Source of the DNA: VFZP01 sp043755595
Lineage (GTDB): Bacteria > Acidobacteriota > Terriglobia > Bryobacterales > Bryobacteraceae
NCBI GenBank assembly: GCA_043755595.1
Contig: JAYUSQ010000275.1
Location: forward strand, 1 to 64,000
Direction: 5' to 3'
DNA length: 64,000 nt
In this document: one piece after another, positions 25,320-34,550 of the stretch
Numbering within the stretch: position 1 is the stretch's first letter
Layout of the letters: the number at the start of each line of letters is the position of its first letter
Translations under genes and position numbers: made by a program
Notes under the pieces: generated by a model
Databases searched by the model: none
What the model saw: only the letters and a program-made list of their open reading frames with translations
What the model was told of the DNA's origin: nothing

Positions 25320-28300
25320 TCAGTCTCCGGACGCTGCCACTGGCCGCGGCTGGCGAGGCGTAAACCAACCGCCAATACGTGACCAAAAGCGCGCATGCGC
25401 GAGGTCGTCGAACAAAGAGTAAGCCACCGGCGTGACCAGCAAGGTCAAGAGCAGGCAGAGCGACTGGCCGCCGATGACGGCAATCGCCACGGTGCGCCGG
25501 CTACCGGAGCCCGCTCCACCTCCGAGGGCAAGCGGAATCATGCCGGCTACGAGAGCCGCGGTAGTCATCAAAATAGGTCGAAGCCGGTCTTCACAACCTT
25601 GCATGATGGCCTCCAGGCGGGGCACGCCGGCAGCGCGCAAATTCTTGATGTGGTCAATCTGCAGGATTGAGTTTTTCTTGACGATGCCGAATAACACCAG
25701 CAAGCCAACCGACGAATAAATGATCGAGAACGGTTCGTTCGCCGCCATCAACGAGAGCAGAGCGAACGGGATCGACAGCGGCAGGCTGAGCAGAATCGTC
25801 ACCGGATCGATGAAGCTTTCAAACTGCGCGGCCAGGATCATGTACATGAGGACGAGCGAAAGCAGGAAGGCGAAGACGAAAGCTTTGCCGGCCCGCGCGA
25901 ATTCTTTGGTGCGGCCGAGCGTGCCCGTCCGGTATTCAGCGGGCAGGTTCATTTCAGCCACCGTGCTTTCGATAATACTGAGCACGCTGGAGAGCGATTG
26001 GCCGGGCGCGATGTTGGCGAGAATCAGCACTTGGCGCTGGCGGTTGTACCGCGCGATCTGCGCCGGACCCGTAGCGTCCACCAATTGTGCAAGGTTGCCC
26101 AGTGGCACGTTGCCGAGCGTGGTGGAGGGCACGAACAAATGATTCAACGAATCGGGCGTATTGCGGAATTCCGGTGAGACGCGTAGCTGTACGTCGTAGC
26201 GGTCGTCGCCTTCGCGATAAGTAGTGGCTTGCTGATCGCCGGCGACCAAGGTGCGCATGGCGCTGGCAATCGAACTTACGCTGACGTTCATGTCGGCAGC
26301 GCGGTCTCGATTGATCGACACACGCAACTCCGGCTTGCCGGGCTCATAATTGGTTTCGAAATCAACCAGCCCTGGCACGGTCGACAGCCGCGCCTTAAGG
26401 ATATTGGAATAGCGCTCGAGTTGTTTGAGGTCCGGGCCCTGTATGTAGAACATCAACTCGCGGTTGTCGCCACCGGAAATTAGCGATGGCAATTGCACGG
26501 CGATGGTAGCGTTAGGGATCTTCTTCAACGTGGCGCGAGCGGCCAGCATCAACTGATCCTGTGTCTGCTTGCGCGCTTCCGGCTTGACTAACTCCACCAG
26601 CACCGATCCGCGGTCAACCTGGCGGCGAACATCGGCGCCCACGGTGGTCAGCAGGTTGCGGATACCGGGCAGGGCAGCGAGTTCCTTCTCCACACTGCGG
26701 AGAACCTGATCGGTTCCGTCCAACGATGCGCCTGGTTGCAGTTTCACCGTGACTTCGAATTCGCTCTGATCGTCGGTAGGGAGAAAGTTTTTGCCGATCT
26801 TCATAAACAGCGGCCCGGAACTGTACATAATGCCCAGGCACACAACGGCAATCACCCAACGATGGCGCATCGACCAGCCGAGCAAGCGGCGGTACGGGAC
26901 AGCGAACGCTCGAAACAGCCAGGTGTTCTTCGTGCCTTCGCCGGGCGTGTGCTTCAGAAAGCGTGAGCACAACATGGGTGTCAGCGTGAAGCTGACCAGC
27001 AGGCTCACCATAATGGCGAACGCGGCGGTGTAGCCAAAGCTGGACATGAAGCGGCCGACGATACCTTCCATCATGGCGACGGGAAGGAAGATAATCACCA
27101 GCGATAAAGTGGTGGCCATGACGGCGAGACCGATGTCCTTGGTGCCCGCGACGGCCGCTTCCATGGGCGACATGTTTTTTTCTTCCATGTAACGGAAGAT
27201 GTTCTCGAGCACGACAATCGCGTCGTCGATCACAATGCCCACCATCAGCACCAAGCCGAGCATGGTGATCTGGTTCAGCGTGAAGCCCATGACGTGCATG
27301 AGCGTGTAGGTTGAGATGATCGAGGCGGGAATCGCCACGGCGGCGATGAGCGTCGATCTCCAACTGCGGATGAACAGCAACACGATAAGGCCAGCGAGGA
27401 CACCGCCCAGCACCAGATGCTCTTCGATTGCGTTGAACGCTTCTTTGATGAAGTCGGATTGATCGCGCGTGTAGGCGATCTTGAAGTCCGGCGGCAAGAG
27501 CGGCTTCAGTTCTGCGATGCGGTCCTTGATCGCTTGAATGATGTCGAGCGTATTCGTACCGGCCTGCTTGCGAACTTCAAGTACAACGGCGGGCTGGCCA
27601 TCGAGGCGTGCGAGCGAACGCTGCTCCTCAAATCCGTCTTCGACGCGGGCAATATCGCTGATGCGCACCGGGACGCCGCCGGAGTTGGCAACGATGACGC
27701 GATTGAAGTCCGCCGGCCTCTCAACTCGTCCGAGGGTACGAACGGAAATCTCGCGCGCTCCCTGGTCGATTCGTCCCCCGGGAACTTCCACGTTCTGCGA
27801 GGCGAGCGCGGCGCGAACCTGATCGACATTGATGCCTCGGGCGAACGTCCGGTTCGGGTCGAGCCACACCTGAATCTGGCGGATCCGCTCACCGACAAAT
27901 CGGATCTGACCGACGCCTTCGAGCGACTCGAGATTCTTCTTCAGGCGGTCATCCACAATCTTGGTGGTCTCGCGGAGATCGCGTGGGCTAGAGATAACAA
28001 TATTGACGATCGGCGACGCGTCGGTGGCAATTTTATCGACGACAGGCGGATCGGCGTCTTCCGGCAAAGTGGAGACGATCTGCGCCACTTTGTCGCGCAC
28101 TTCCTGCGCCGCCACGTCGGCGTCCTTGCTCAACATGAATTGAACGCTTACGAGTGAAACGCCCTCGGCCGACACCGAGTTAAGGTCGTCGATTCCAGAG
28201 ACGGTATTGACGGCTTCCTCTATGCGCTTGGTGAGCTGCGATTCAACTTCCTCCGGGGCCGCGCCTCGGAGAGTGGTGCGGATCGTTACGATTGGGAATT

Positions 28301-28424
28301 CGACCTTGGGGAAGAAGTCCACCCCGAGTTTGCGATATGAGTCCAGGCCCATCACCACCAGAAAAAGAATGAGCATGGTGGCAAAGACGGGCCGGCGAAT
28401 ACAGATTTGCGCTAGTTTCTGCAT
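25320..28424 (-). CDS. RND-family (HAE1-type) inner-membrane efflux transporter
   Basis: At 1,034 residues this is a full AcrB/MexB-like pump. It begins ICIRRPVFATMLILFLVVMGLDSYR... (TM1) and has the two large periplasmic loops, the TM4 region LVLMVGIVIDDAIVVLENIFR with the paired Asp residues of the proton relay, and a C-terminal half ending in GGQSLCLLLTLLVTPVAYSLFD. Such transporters expel drugs, detergents or toxic metabolites using the proton gradient. It works with the adaptor upstream and TolC downstream; the substrate is unknown. Confidence 0.95.
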   Translation of the reverse strand: MQKLAQICIRRPVFATMLILFLVVMGLDSYRKLGVDFFPKVEFPIVTIRTTLRGAAPEEVESQLTKRIEEAVNTVSGIDDLNSVSAEGVSLVSVQFMLSKDADVAAQEVRDKVAQIVSTLPEDADPPVVDKIATDASPIVNIVISSPRDLRETTKIVDDRLKKNLESLEGVGQIRFVGERIRQIQVWLDPNRTFARGINVDQVRAALASQNVEVPGGRIDQGAREISVRTLGRVERPADFNRVIVANSGGVPVRISDIARVEDGFEEQRSLARLDGQPAVVLEVRKQAGTNTLDIIQAIKDRIAELKPLLPPDFKIAYTRDQSDFIKEAFNAIEEHLVLGGVLAGLIVLLFIRSWRSTLIAAVAIPASIISTYTLMHVMGFTLNQITMLGLVLMVGIVIDDAIVVLENIFRYMEEKNMSPMEAAVAGTKDIGLAVMATTLSLVIIFLPVAMMEGIVGRFMSSFGYTAAFAIMVSLLVSFTLTPMLCSRFLKHTPGEGTKNTWLFRAFAVPYRRLLGWSMRHRWVIAVVCLGIMYSSGPLFMKIGKNFLPTDDQSEFEVTVKLQPGASLDGTDQVLRSVEKELAALPGIRNLLTTVGADVRRQVDRGSVLVELVKPEARKQTQDQLMLAARATLKKIPNATIAVQLPSLISGGDNRELMFYIQGPDLKQLERYSNILKARLSTVPGLVDFETNYEPGKPELRVSINRDRAADMNVSVSSIASAMRTLVAGDQQATTYREGDDRYDVQLRVSPEFRNTPDSLNHLFVPSTTLGNVPLGNLAQLVDATGPAQIARYNRQRQVLILANIAPGQSLSSVLSIIESTVAEMNLPAEYRTGTLGRTKEFARAGKAFVFAFLLSLVLMYMILAAQFESFIDPVTILLSLPLSIPFALLSLMAANEPFSIIYSSVGLLVLFGIVKKNSILQIDHIKNLRAAGVPRLEAIMQGCEDRLRPILMTTAALVAGMIPLALGGGAGSGSRRTVAIAVIGGQSLCLLLTLLVTPVAYSLFDDLAHARFWSRIGGWFTPRQPRPVAASGD

Positions 28425-28429
28425 GGCCT

Positions 28430-29659
28430 CTAGTTTCCCTTGGCTCCGCTGGCCGGTTCGGCACGCACTTCGGCCCCGTCGGTCAGAGACGCGAGTTTAT
28501 CCACGACAATGGTGTCGCCCGGCCTGATCGCATCGCCGGGGACTTCGACCCAATCTTCGCCGGTTTGGCCAGGCGTGAATCGGAACTCCCTCACCACGGA
28601 GCCTTGAACCGCAAACACCTTGTTGAGGCCGGCGACAGTATAAACCGCCTTGGCCGGCACCACAGTGATCGCCGAATTACGGCTGACCACCAGCTTGACC
28701 TGTACAAACATGCCGGGCTTCAAGAGAGGGTCGGGCTGGTTTAGTCGAGCTTCGGCGGATAGCGAGCGCGAGCGCTGTTCGAGAGAGGGATTGAGCTGAG
28801 TGATGGTCGCCGAAAACGTGCGCCCCGGGATGGCTTCAGTGACAAAGGTGAGCGTCTCGCCGACTCGAATCGATGCGGCCCCAGCCTCAGGAACGTCGAG
28901 TCGCAGCCGGAATGGCCAAGTCTTAACCAGAGTGATTAGCGCAGTGTTGTCTTTAATGTATTGCCCTGGGGCTACCATGCGCTGAGAGATCTGACCATCG
29001 AATGGCGCACGAATGATCGTATCGCCGAGCCTTTTCTCATAGAGCTTCTTGTCGGCCCGTAGCGCCTGGACATTCGCCAACCCCGTTCGGAGATCGTCGA
29101 TCGCAGCGTCAAAAGACGCCTGACGGCCGTTTACGAGCTTTTCCGCTTCCTGGTAACGTTCGCGCGCGATGTCTCCAGACTCCTGTAACTTCTTTGCGCT
29201 TTCCAGTTTAGACTTTGCATCTTCAAGTTGAGCTTTGGCCTGCCGGATGAGCGGGGTGGTCGCCGGAGTCTCATTCTCCTGATCGGGATTGAGCCCGATG
29301 CGAGCCAAGGCCTGAGCGACTGCCGCGCGAGCGCGATCCAATTGGATTTGAAATTCCTGACGGTCTAATTCAATGATGGAGTCGCCCTTGCGGACCGTCT
29401 GGCCGAAGTCAAACCGAATGAGATTGATTCGCCCTGGAACCTCAGATACTAGATTCAGTGTGTCGTCGGGAGCTATGGCTCCGGTTATGTCAATCGACCG
29501 AGTGACGCCTTTGGTCTCCGCCAGAGCAACGCGGACAGTGATGGGAGTCGGCTTGGCCGGAGCTGACGCCGCAGCTTTGCTTTCGCTGCCAGACCCCCCG
29601 CAGCCGGTGGCCATCGCCCAGGCGATTGAAACGAAGAGAAAAAACAATCGCTTATTCAT
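28430..29659 (-). CDS. RND periplasmic adaptor (membrane fusion) lipoprotein
   Basis: The start is ATG 29659 (a GTG lies 6 nt upstream). MNKRLFFLFVSIAWAMATGC is a lipoprotein signal with the lipobox ATGC. The order is beta-barrel / lipoyl half (VSEVPGRINLIRFDFGQTVRKGDSIIE), a coiled-coil hairpin (about 95-200), the second lipoyl half (IIRAPFDGQISQRMVAPGQYI), then the beta-barrel and membrane-proximal domain. It bridges the RND pump and TolC. The start overlaps the tetR stop by 8 nt and the RND gene follows 5 nt later. Confidence 0.93.
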   Translation of the reverse strand: MNKRLFFLFVSIAWAMATGCGGSGSESKAAASAPAKPTPITVRVALAETKGVTRSIDITGAIAPDDTLNLVSEVPGRINLIRFDFGQTVRKGDSIIELDRQEFQIQLDRARAAVAQALARIGLNPDQENETPATTPLIRQAKAQLEDAKSKLESAKKLQESGDIARERYQEAEKLVNGRQASFDAAIDDLRTGLANVQALRADKKLYEKRLGDTIIRAPFDGQISQRMVAPGQYIKDNTALITLVKTWPFRLRLDVPEAGAASIRVGETLTFVTEAIPGRTFSATITQLNPSLEQRSRSLSAEARLNQPDPLLKPGMFVQVKLVVSRNSAITVVPAKAVYTVAGLNKVFAVQGSVVREFRFTPGQTGEDWVEVPGDAIRPGDTIVVDKLASLTDGAEVRAEPASGAKGN

Positions 29660-30296
29660 ACGCACCGTTTTCGATTCCCTGTAAAAAGATATTGATCACT
29701 GTGGAGATAATCCCGTCCCTGCCGCCCGTCAGTTCACCGGGGCTGTAGATCGAAAAAATCAGCCCGTGATGACTGAGCATTCCGGCGAATGCCCGGGCAG
29801 CGATTAAAGGCTCCACGTTCGCGATCCGGCCCGATGCAATTTGACTGTTCAGATAACCAGTCACAAGATCATAAAAAGCGACGACTTGCCTCTCGTAGAA
29901 CATCTGAGACAGCTCGTTGTTCTCAAGCGATGCGTACATCAATAGACGGGCGTAACGCGGGTCGTTCAGGTACCAATCGAGAAAAACTTCTGCAATGAGC
30001 GTGAAGAAAACTCGCACATCGTTCGATGCCGCCGCTTCGTGGATCAGCTTAATTTCGGAGGAGTCGGCTTCTTTGCATTTCGCTTCGAGGATCGCATCAT
30101 ATAATGCTCGTTTCGTTTGAAAATGCTGGTATAAGACCGGCTCAGTGACACCTACGGCCGCGGCAATCTCCCGGGTTGTCGTTCCGCGGAAACCACGAGA
30201 GGCAAACAGGTTTATGGCGGCGTCGAGGATAGCAGTCCGTCTTTGTGCCGCTGAGAGGCGCTCGCGACCAGGCTTGATAACAGCGGAAGCTTGCAT
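29652..30296 (-). CDS. TetR-family transcriptional repressor of the efflux operon
   Basis: The N-terminal helix-turn-helix is classic TetR/AcrR: RTAILDAAINLFASRGFRGT, TTREIAAAVGVTEPVLYQHF and QTKRALYDAI. The C-terminal ligand-binding region (about 75-214) is alpha-helical. Being the first gene of the operon and preceded at once by an inverted repeat (30302-30326), it most likely represses its own operon and releases it on binding a pump substrate. Confidence 0.93.
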   Translation of the reverse strand: MQASAVIKPGRERLSAAQRRTAILDAAINLFASRGFRGTTTREIAAAVGVTEPVLYQHFQTKRALYDAILEAKCKEADSSEIKLIHEAAASNDVRVFFTLIAEVFLDWYLNDPRYARLLMYASLENNELSQMFYERQVVAFYDLVTGYLNSQIASGRIANVEPLIAARAFAGMLSHHGLIFSIYSPGELTGGRDGIISTVINIFLQGIENGAYE

Positions 30297-30301
30297 TTTG
30301 A

Positions 30302-30326
30302 TTACTAGTGTTCACTAAGCTAGTAA
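30302..30326. promoter_or_regulatory. candidate TetR operator
   Basis: TTACTAG (30302-30308) and CTAGTAA (30320-30326) form a perfect 7-bp inverted repeat with an 11-bp spacer. Nested inside is AGTGTTCACT, a second dyad (AGTG/CACT). The site lies 6 bp upstream of the tetR start codon, where binding would block transcription of tetR-adaptor-RND-tolC. Its size suits TetR-family dimers. The rest of the gap to 30449 shows nothing further. Confidence 0.6.
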
Positions 30327-30449
30327 GCACTATCATAGCACGCCCGATGTTCAAGTAGGTGAAAATACCGTGAAAATCGCCTAAGGATTTCGCAGTACGG
30401 CCGATGAGAGAAGGCAGTAGCGCTTGAATTAAAGCCAGCGAAAGGGACG

Positions 30450-32537
30450 ATGAAGATATACATCGGGGCGGTTTTGGGGGTCATTGTTGGCGCCATGATC
30501 CTGCCAGCGCAGACTCACGTCGGACGGAACCATCGTGCTGTTGGTGTCAGCCGCCATGGGACTGCAGCCATAGAGTTCGATCTTGAAGGAGACTGGAGCC
30601 TCGAAAATGCCGGGGATGTTAGTTTCCGTCTACCGGACCAGTTTCCGCCGGTTCGGCTGGATAGGCAGCGATTCGAAAAGCGTCTGAATGAGGGCGGATT
30701 TTGGCGCGGCACCGTTGTCGGGCGAACTGACAGTGAGGTCATGATTACAAGTCATGCGGGTGTTCTCGCCGGTACGATTCGGATGGGAGCCGACCTTTAT
30801 GAGATTCGGCCAAGTCCCGGCGGACAGGTGATTGAAAGGATAGACCCTTCGAGTTTTTCCGCGTGTGCTGGTTCGCTCGACTTGTCCTCTTCTGCCGACG
30901 CTGGCAACAGTTCTGAGGCAAGAGCGTCGATTGGGACGGACAATCGAGAGGCCGGGGAACTGCAAACGATTGATCTGCTTTCGGTGTACACGCCACAAGC
31001 GCGCGCCGCAGCGGGCGGGGCCGCTCAGATCCACGCGATTATCCAGGCCGCGGTAGATGCCGCTAACCAAGCTTTCTCCAACAGCCAAATAGGGGCGGTC
31101 TATCGCCTCGTCAAGACCGCTGAGGCGACCCGCGATGACTCCGGGGATCTCAACCAGGATCTGGCATGGGTAGCAGGTGACGCAGCGACGGCGAATCTCC
31201 GAAATGAGGTCGGCGCCGATATGGTTTCGTTGGTCGTCGAAGATGGGGGTGGGTTTTGCGGGATGAGTTACGCGATGCGCTCGCCGGGCGCGGGTTTTGC
31301 CGCCGGGGCATTTCAGGTAACCAGGAGAGGCTGTGCTGTCAGTAACCTGAGTTTTGCGCACGAACACGGTCACAACCTAGGAATGGAGCATGACCCTGCC
31401 TACGGGGCGGGACCCGCGAACGCTTCTTACCCCTGGTCATTTGGACAGATCGTGAACGGGGTTTTTCGCACTGTGATGTCATATCCCGGCGGCTGCCCAA
31501 ACGGCTGTGAAAGAGTGGCATATTTTTCTAATCCGAACGTCACATACCTTGGCTATCCAACCGGTGTTTCGGGGACCAACGACAACGCACGAACGGGCAA
31601 TTTAACAGCGTCGATAGTGGCGGCCTTTCGCTCCGCGCCGATCGTCGCCCAGCCTTCTCCGCCGCCCGCCTCGCCATGGGGACTTGCGGTGACAATGGTT
31701 TCGCCATATCAAATATCGCTGGCATGGATTGACCAAGCTGCCGATGAGGCCGGATTCAGGATCGAGCGCGCGCAAAACGGCGGGACGTTCGCGGCCGTCG
31801 CGACACCAGGTCCGAATACATTCAGCTACCTGAATGCTGGGCTGACCCCCTCAACGCAATATTCCTACCGCGTGCGTGCATATAACGCGTCTGGTGAATC
31901 CGGGTATTCAAATACCGTTATCGTAACGACTCTGTCTCCAACGCCGCCGGTCGCGCCCACTGGGCTGCGAGCGTCGGGGACTGGACCCGGGCAGATTACT
32001 CTTTCGTGGTTCAATGCGTCGTACGATGCAGAGGGTTTCCGGATTGAAAAGTCTTCAGGAAACGGAGTCTTTGATGAGATCGCCACATTGGGCGCGGGCG
32101 CGACGTCTCACTCAGTCAGCGGGCTGGTTGCTGGGCCGGAATATTCGTTCCGGGTGAGGGCCTACAACAGGAATGTGTATTCCGCGTATTCGAATATCGT
32201 CTCGGCGAAGATTGCGTCAGTTCCAATCGCGCCAGATCCTCCAGTGGGCTTTTCCGGGACCGCAGTGTTTTTGGGGGCGGGTCCCAATCGATATCTTTCG
32301 GCAGTCCGTCTGTCGTGGAGCGGTGGTGGAGAAACCGCCTTTCGGATCGAGAAGTGTCGGGCGGCAATTCTAGCCGAAGCCTGCGCATTTTCGCCATTCC
32401 GGACGGTCACGTCAAACCTCGGGCTCACTTTGGATGGAACCATCAGCAACGTGAAGGGAATCTACAAATACAGGGTTCGCGGGGAAAACAAAAGCGGGAA
32501 TTCAACCTGGGTGGAAGCGACCGTCGACACACGTTAG
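30450..32537 (+). CDS. secreted metzincin zinc metalloprotease with fibronectin type III repeats
   Basis: The signal peptide is MKIYIGAVLGVIVGAMILPAQ, followed by a propeptide-like region up to about residue 175. The catalytic domain has the extended metzincin zinc motif HEHGHNLGMEHD (H304, E305, H308, H314) and the Met-turn VMSYPGG about 30 residues later, as in reprolysin-like proteases. Three beta-sandwich modules follow; the first two are fibronectin type III (for example ISLAWIDQAADEAGFRIER and LTPSTQYSYRVRAYNASGES). It probably digests extracellular protein. It is transcribed away from the efflux operon. Confidence 0.88.
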   Translation: MKIYIGAVLGVIVGAMILPAQTHVGRNHRAVGVSRHGTAAIEFDLEGDWSLENAGDVSFRLPDQFPPVRLDRQRFEKRLNEGGFWRGTVVGRTDSEVMITSHAGVLAGTIRMGADLYEIRPSPGGQVIERIDPSSFSACAGSLDLSSSADAGNSSEARASIGTDNREAGELQTIDLLSVYTPQARAAAGGAAQIHAIIQAAVDAANQAFSNSQIGAVYRLVKTAEATRDDSGDLNQDLAWVAGDAATANLRNEVGADMVSLVVEDGGGFCGMSYAMRSPGAGFAAGAFQVTRRGCAVSNLSFAHEHGHNLGMEHDPAYGAGPANASYPWSFGQIVNGVFRTVMSYPGGCPNGCERVAYFSNPNVTYLGYPTGVSGTNDNARTGNLTASIVAAFRSAPIVAQPSPPPASPWGLAVTMVSPYQISLAWIDQAADEAGFRIERAQNGGTFAAVATPGPNTFSYLNAGLTPSTQYSYRVRAYNASGESGYSNTVIVTTLSPTPPVAPTGLRASGTGPGQITLSWFNASYDAEGFRIEKSSGNGVFDEIATLGAGATSHSVSGLVAGPEYSFRVRAYNRNVYSAYSNIVSAKIASVPIAPDPPVGFSGTAVFLGAGPNRYLSAVRLSWSGGGETAFRIEKCRAAILAEACAFSPFRTVTSNLGLTLDGTISNVKGIYKYRVRGENKSGNSTWVEATVDTR

Positions 32538-32554
32538 GGCTAAGCCCGACAGGA

Positions 32555-33670
32555 TCATAGTAATACCCCGAGATCGGCCCACCGCAACAGGGTCTTGCGA
32601 TAGATCGCTTCGCGGCCCAAGATGGCAGTCAGCGCGCCATTGACGCCAACGTGTAGTCCGGCATTCGGCTGTGTCCCTGATCGAATGGCGTCGAGAAAAG
32701 CTTGCACATGCTGCTGATCGAGGTTCTCTTTCATCTCGGCGACTAACGGCTGGGGGGAGGCTCCTCTTGCGCGAGGGTAATAAACGGAATTGGCAAGGTC
32801 GACCGCCCCGTTAGCGCCATAGACGTTCCAATACTGGCCGTTGCCTGGGAGGCCGCTGGGGTGAAAGAACACCTGCGTGTAGCTAAGCTTCACGCCGTTC
32901 CGGTACTCGTAGCTGAGCGTGTATCCATCCATGTTGGTGCGCCCGGGCGGGTCGTTTGGCCAGACCATGGCGCCGCCGAAACCAGAGGCGCTCTCTGGCC
33001 GGTCGTGCGCGATCCAATTGCAGATGTCCAGGTTGTGTACCGACATTTCGACCAGTACGTCGCCCGAACGAGAGACGTCGAAGAACCACTCGGCCGATGT
33101 CGAGTCGTGCGGGAGATCGTCCGAGGAGTGGCGTTGAGCCTTGATCATGACCACCTTACCCGCGATGCCATCGTGAATACGCTGGATCGTTTGCATATGC
33201 CGGCGGCTCGAACGTAGTTGCTGACCAACTTGAATAACACGATCGGTTGAGCGAGCGACCTGAACCAGCTCAGCAATCGAGGCGGCAGTGATGCCGAGGG
33301 GTTTTTCGCAATAAACGTGTTTGCCGGCTCGCAAGGCGGCGATTGCCATCTCTACGTGCAGATTGCAGGGTGTTGAGATGTGAACGGCATCGACGTCAGT
33401 GCGGGCAATAGCTTCGCGGTAGTCTCGCGTGGTGAACGGATTGTCGCGCGACGCAGCAGAGGCGGCTTTGTCGAGCCGGTCGGCTTTGGTATCGCAGATG
33501 GCGGCGACGCGCAGGCCTTCGGTGAGGAGGACTCCGTTCCGCAGCACCGAACCGCCTCGATTGCCAACACCGATCATCGCCACCCCAAGCCGGGAGTTCT
33601 GTTGTTGAGCTGTCAGCCATCGAGGCGTCGCAGCGGCGGCCCCGAGAAAAAAATAGCGGCGGTTCATCAT
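32555..33670 (-). CDS. Gfo/Idh/MocA-family oxidoreductase with Tat signal
   Basis: The ATG at 33670 (or the second at 33667) gives MNRRYFFLGAAAATPRWLTA, a Tat-type signal, after a GAGGAG motif about 10 nt upstream. The NAD(P)-binding fold follows: VAMIGVGNRGGSVL, AAICDTKADRLDKA, VDAVHISTPCNLHVEMAIAALRAGKHVYCEKPLG in adjoining pieces (the EKP motif holds the catalytic Lys). The C-terminal domain is the Gfo/Idh substrate domain. Such exported members are frequent in Acidobacteria and Planctomycetes and likely oxidise sugars outside the cytoplasm. It stands near an amidohydrolase and a zinc dehydrogenase. Confidence 0.9.
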   Translation of the reverse strand: MMNRRYFFLGAAAATPRWLTAQQQNSRLGVAMIGVGNRGGSVLRNGVLLTEGLRVAAICDTKADRLDKAASAASRDNPFTTRDYREAIARTDVDAVHISTPCNLHVEMAIAALRAGKHVYCEKPLGITAASIAELVQVARSTDRVIQVGQQLRSSRRHMQTIQRIHDGIAGKVVMIKAQRHSSDDLPHDSTSAEWFFDVSRSGDVLVEMSVHNLDICNWIAHDRPESASGFGGAMVWPNDPPGRTNMDGYTLSYEYRNGVKLSYTQVFFHPSGLPGNGQYWNVYGANGAVDLANSVYYPRARGASPQPLVAEMKENLDQQHVQAFLDAIRSGTQPNAGLHVGVNGALTAILGREAIYRKTLLRWADLGVLL

Positions 33671-33695
33671 GCGGTTACTCTCCTCGGGCGTGAAG

Positions 33696-34523
33696 CTACA
33701 GCCGGTAGGCTTCGGCGGCAGTCCCGCTCCAGATCCGGTTTTGTTCGGTAGTGGACAACTTGGCGATGGCGGCGCCGACGGTATCGGCCCAGCGCTTGTA
33801 ATCGGAAGCCACCAGCAGCACCGGCCAATCCGAACCAAACATCAGGCGCTTGGGCGTGAAAGCAGCGAGAACGGTGTCGATGTAAGGCTGCATCCCCGAC
33901 GCGGTCCACTTGGTCCAATCGGCTTCAGTCGCCATGCCCGAAATCTTGCAGTACAGGTTGGGCCGGCGTGCGAGTTCTTTGATGTGCTTGGCCCAGGGCT
34001 CCAAAACGCCCTCTTTGATGCGCGGCTTGGCGATATGGTCAAGCACGAACACCTGATTGGGATGTTTGTCGACGAAGCGGATGGCTTGCTCCAAGTGGCG
34101 TTCGAAGATGAGCACGTCGTACACAAGGTTGAGCTTGGCCAGCTTGGAAACTCCGGCGTTGAACTTCGGATCGTCCATGAGAGCATTGGCCGGCTCGTCC
34201 TGCAGAACGTGCCGGACGCCCTTGAGTTTTCGTTGGCTCTTAAATTTCTCCAGCGTCGCCTCTACTTTCGGGTCGACCAGTGGCGCCCAGCCGACCACTC
34301 CCCAGATGAGAAGCGATTTGGCGGCGATGTCGAGAAGAAAGGCCGTTTCTTCAATCGTCTGGCGCGCTTGCACGCTGACCACGCCTTCCACGCCTGCCAT
34401 CTTCGCAGCGGCTTCAAGATCTTTCGCCAGAAAGTCGCGGCGGATGACTTTCATGGGTTCGCCGATCCAGCCGTATTCTTTTGGGTCGTACTTCCAGAAG
34501 TGGTGATGAGCATCGACTCGCAT
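33696..34523 (-). CDS. amidohydrolase-2 family (L-fuconolactonase-like lactonase)
   Basis: The chosen ATG at 34523 yields MRVDAHHHFWKYDPKEYGWI, the typical HxH metal-binding opening of amidohydrolase-2 lactonases. Other conserved parts are GVVSVQARQTIEET, LKGVRHVLQDEP, FVLDHIAKPRI and the closing LMFGSDWPV (catalytic Asp). L-fuconolactonase and related enzymes hydrolyse sugar lactones made by dehydrogenases. It diverges from the zinc dehydrogenase with only 27 bp between start codons, and lies 25 bp upstream of the Gfo/Idh gene. TAATAT ends 7 nt before its ATG. Confidence 0.88.
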   Translation of the reverse strand: MRVDAHHHFWKYDPKEYGWIGEPMKVIRRDFLAKDLEAAAKMAGVEGVVSVQARQTIEETAFLLDIAAKSLLIWGVVGWAPLVDPKVEATLEKFKSQRKLKGVRHVLQDEPANALMDDPKFNAGVSKLAKLNLVYDVLIFERHLEQAIRFVDKHPNQVFVLDHIAKPRIKEGVLEPWAKHIKELARRPNLYCKISGMATEADWTKWTASGMQPYIDTVLAAFTPKRLMFGSDWPVLLVASDYKRWADTVGAAIAKLSTTEQNRIWSGTAAEAYRL

Positions 34524-34550
34524 CTTCGCTATATTAGTGCATTCCACGTC

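Noticed and set aside
27417..28157. Open frame of 246 codons on the + strand inside the RND transporter gene
   Set aside because: It is the shadow of a well-conserved transporter on the other strand and shows no family match.
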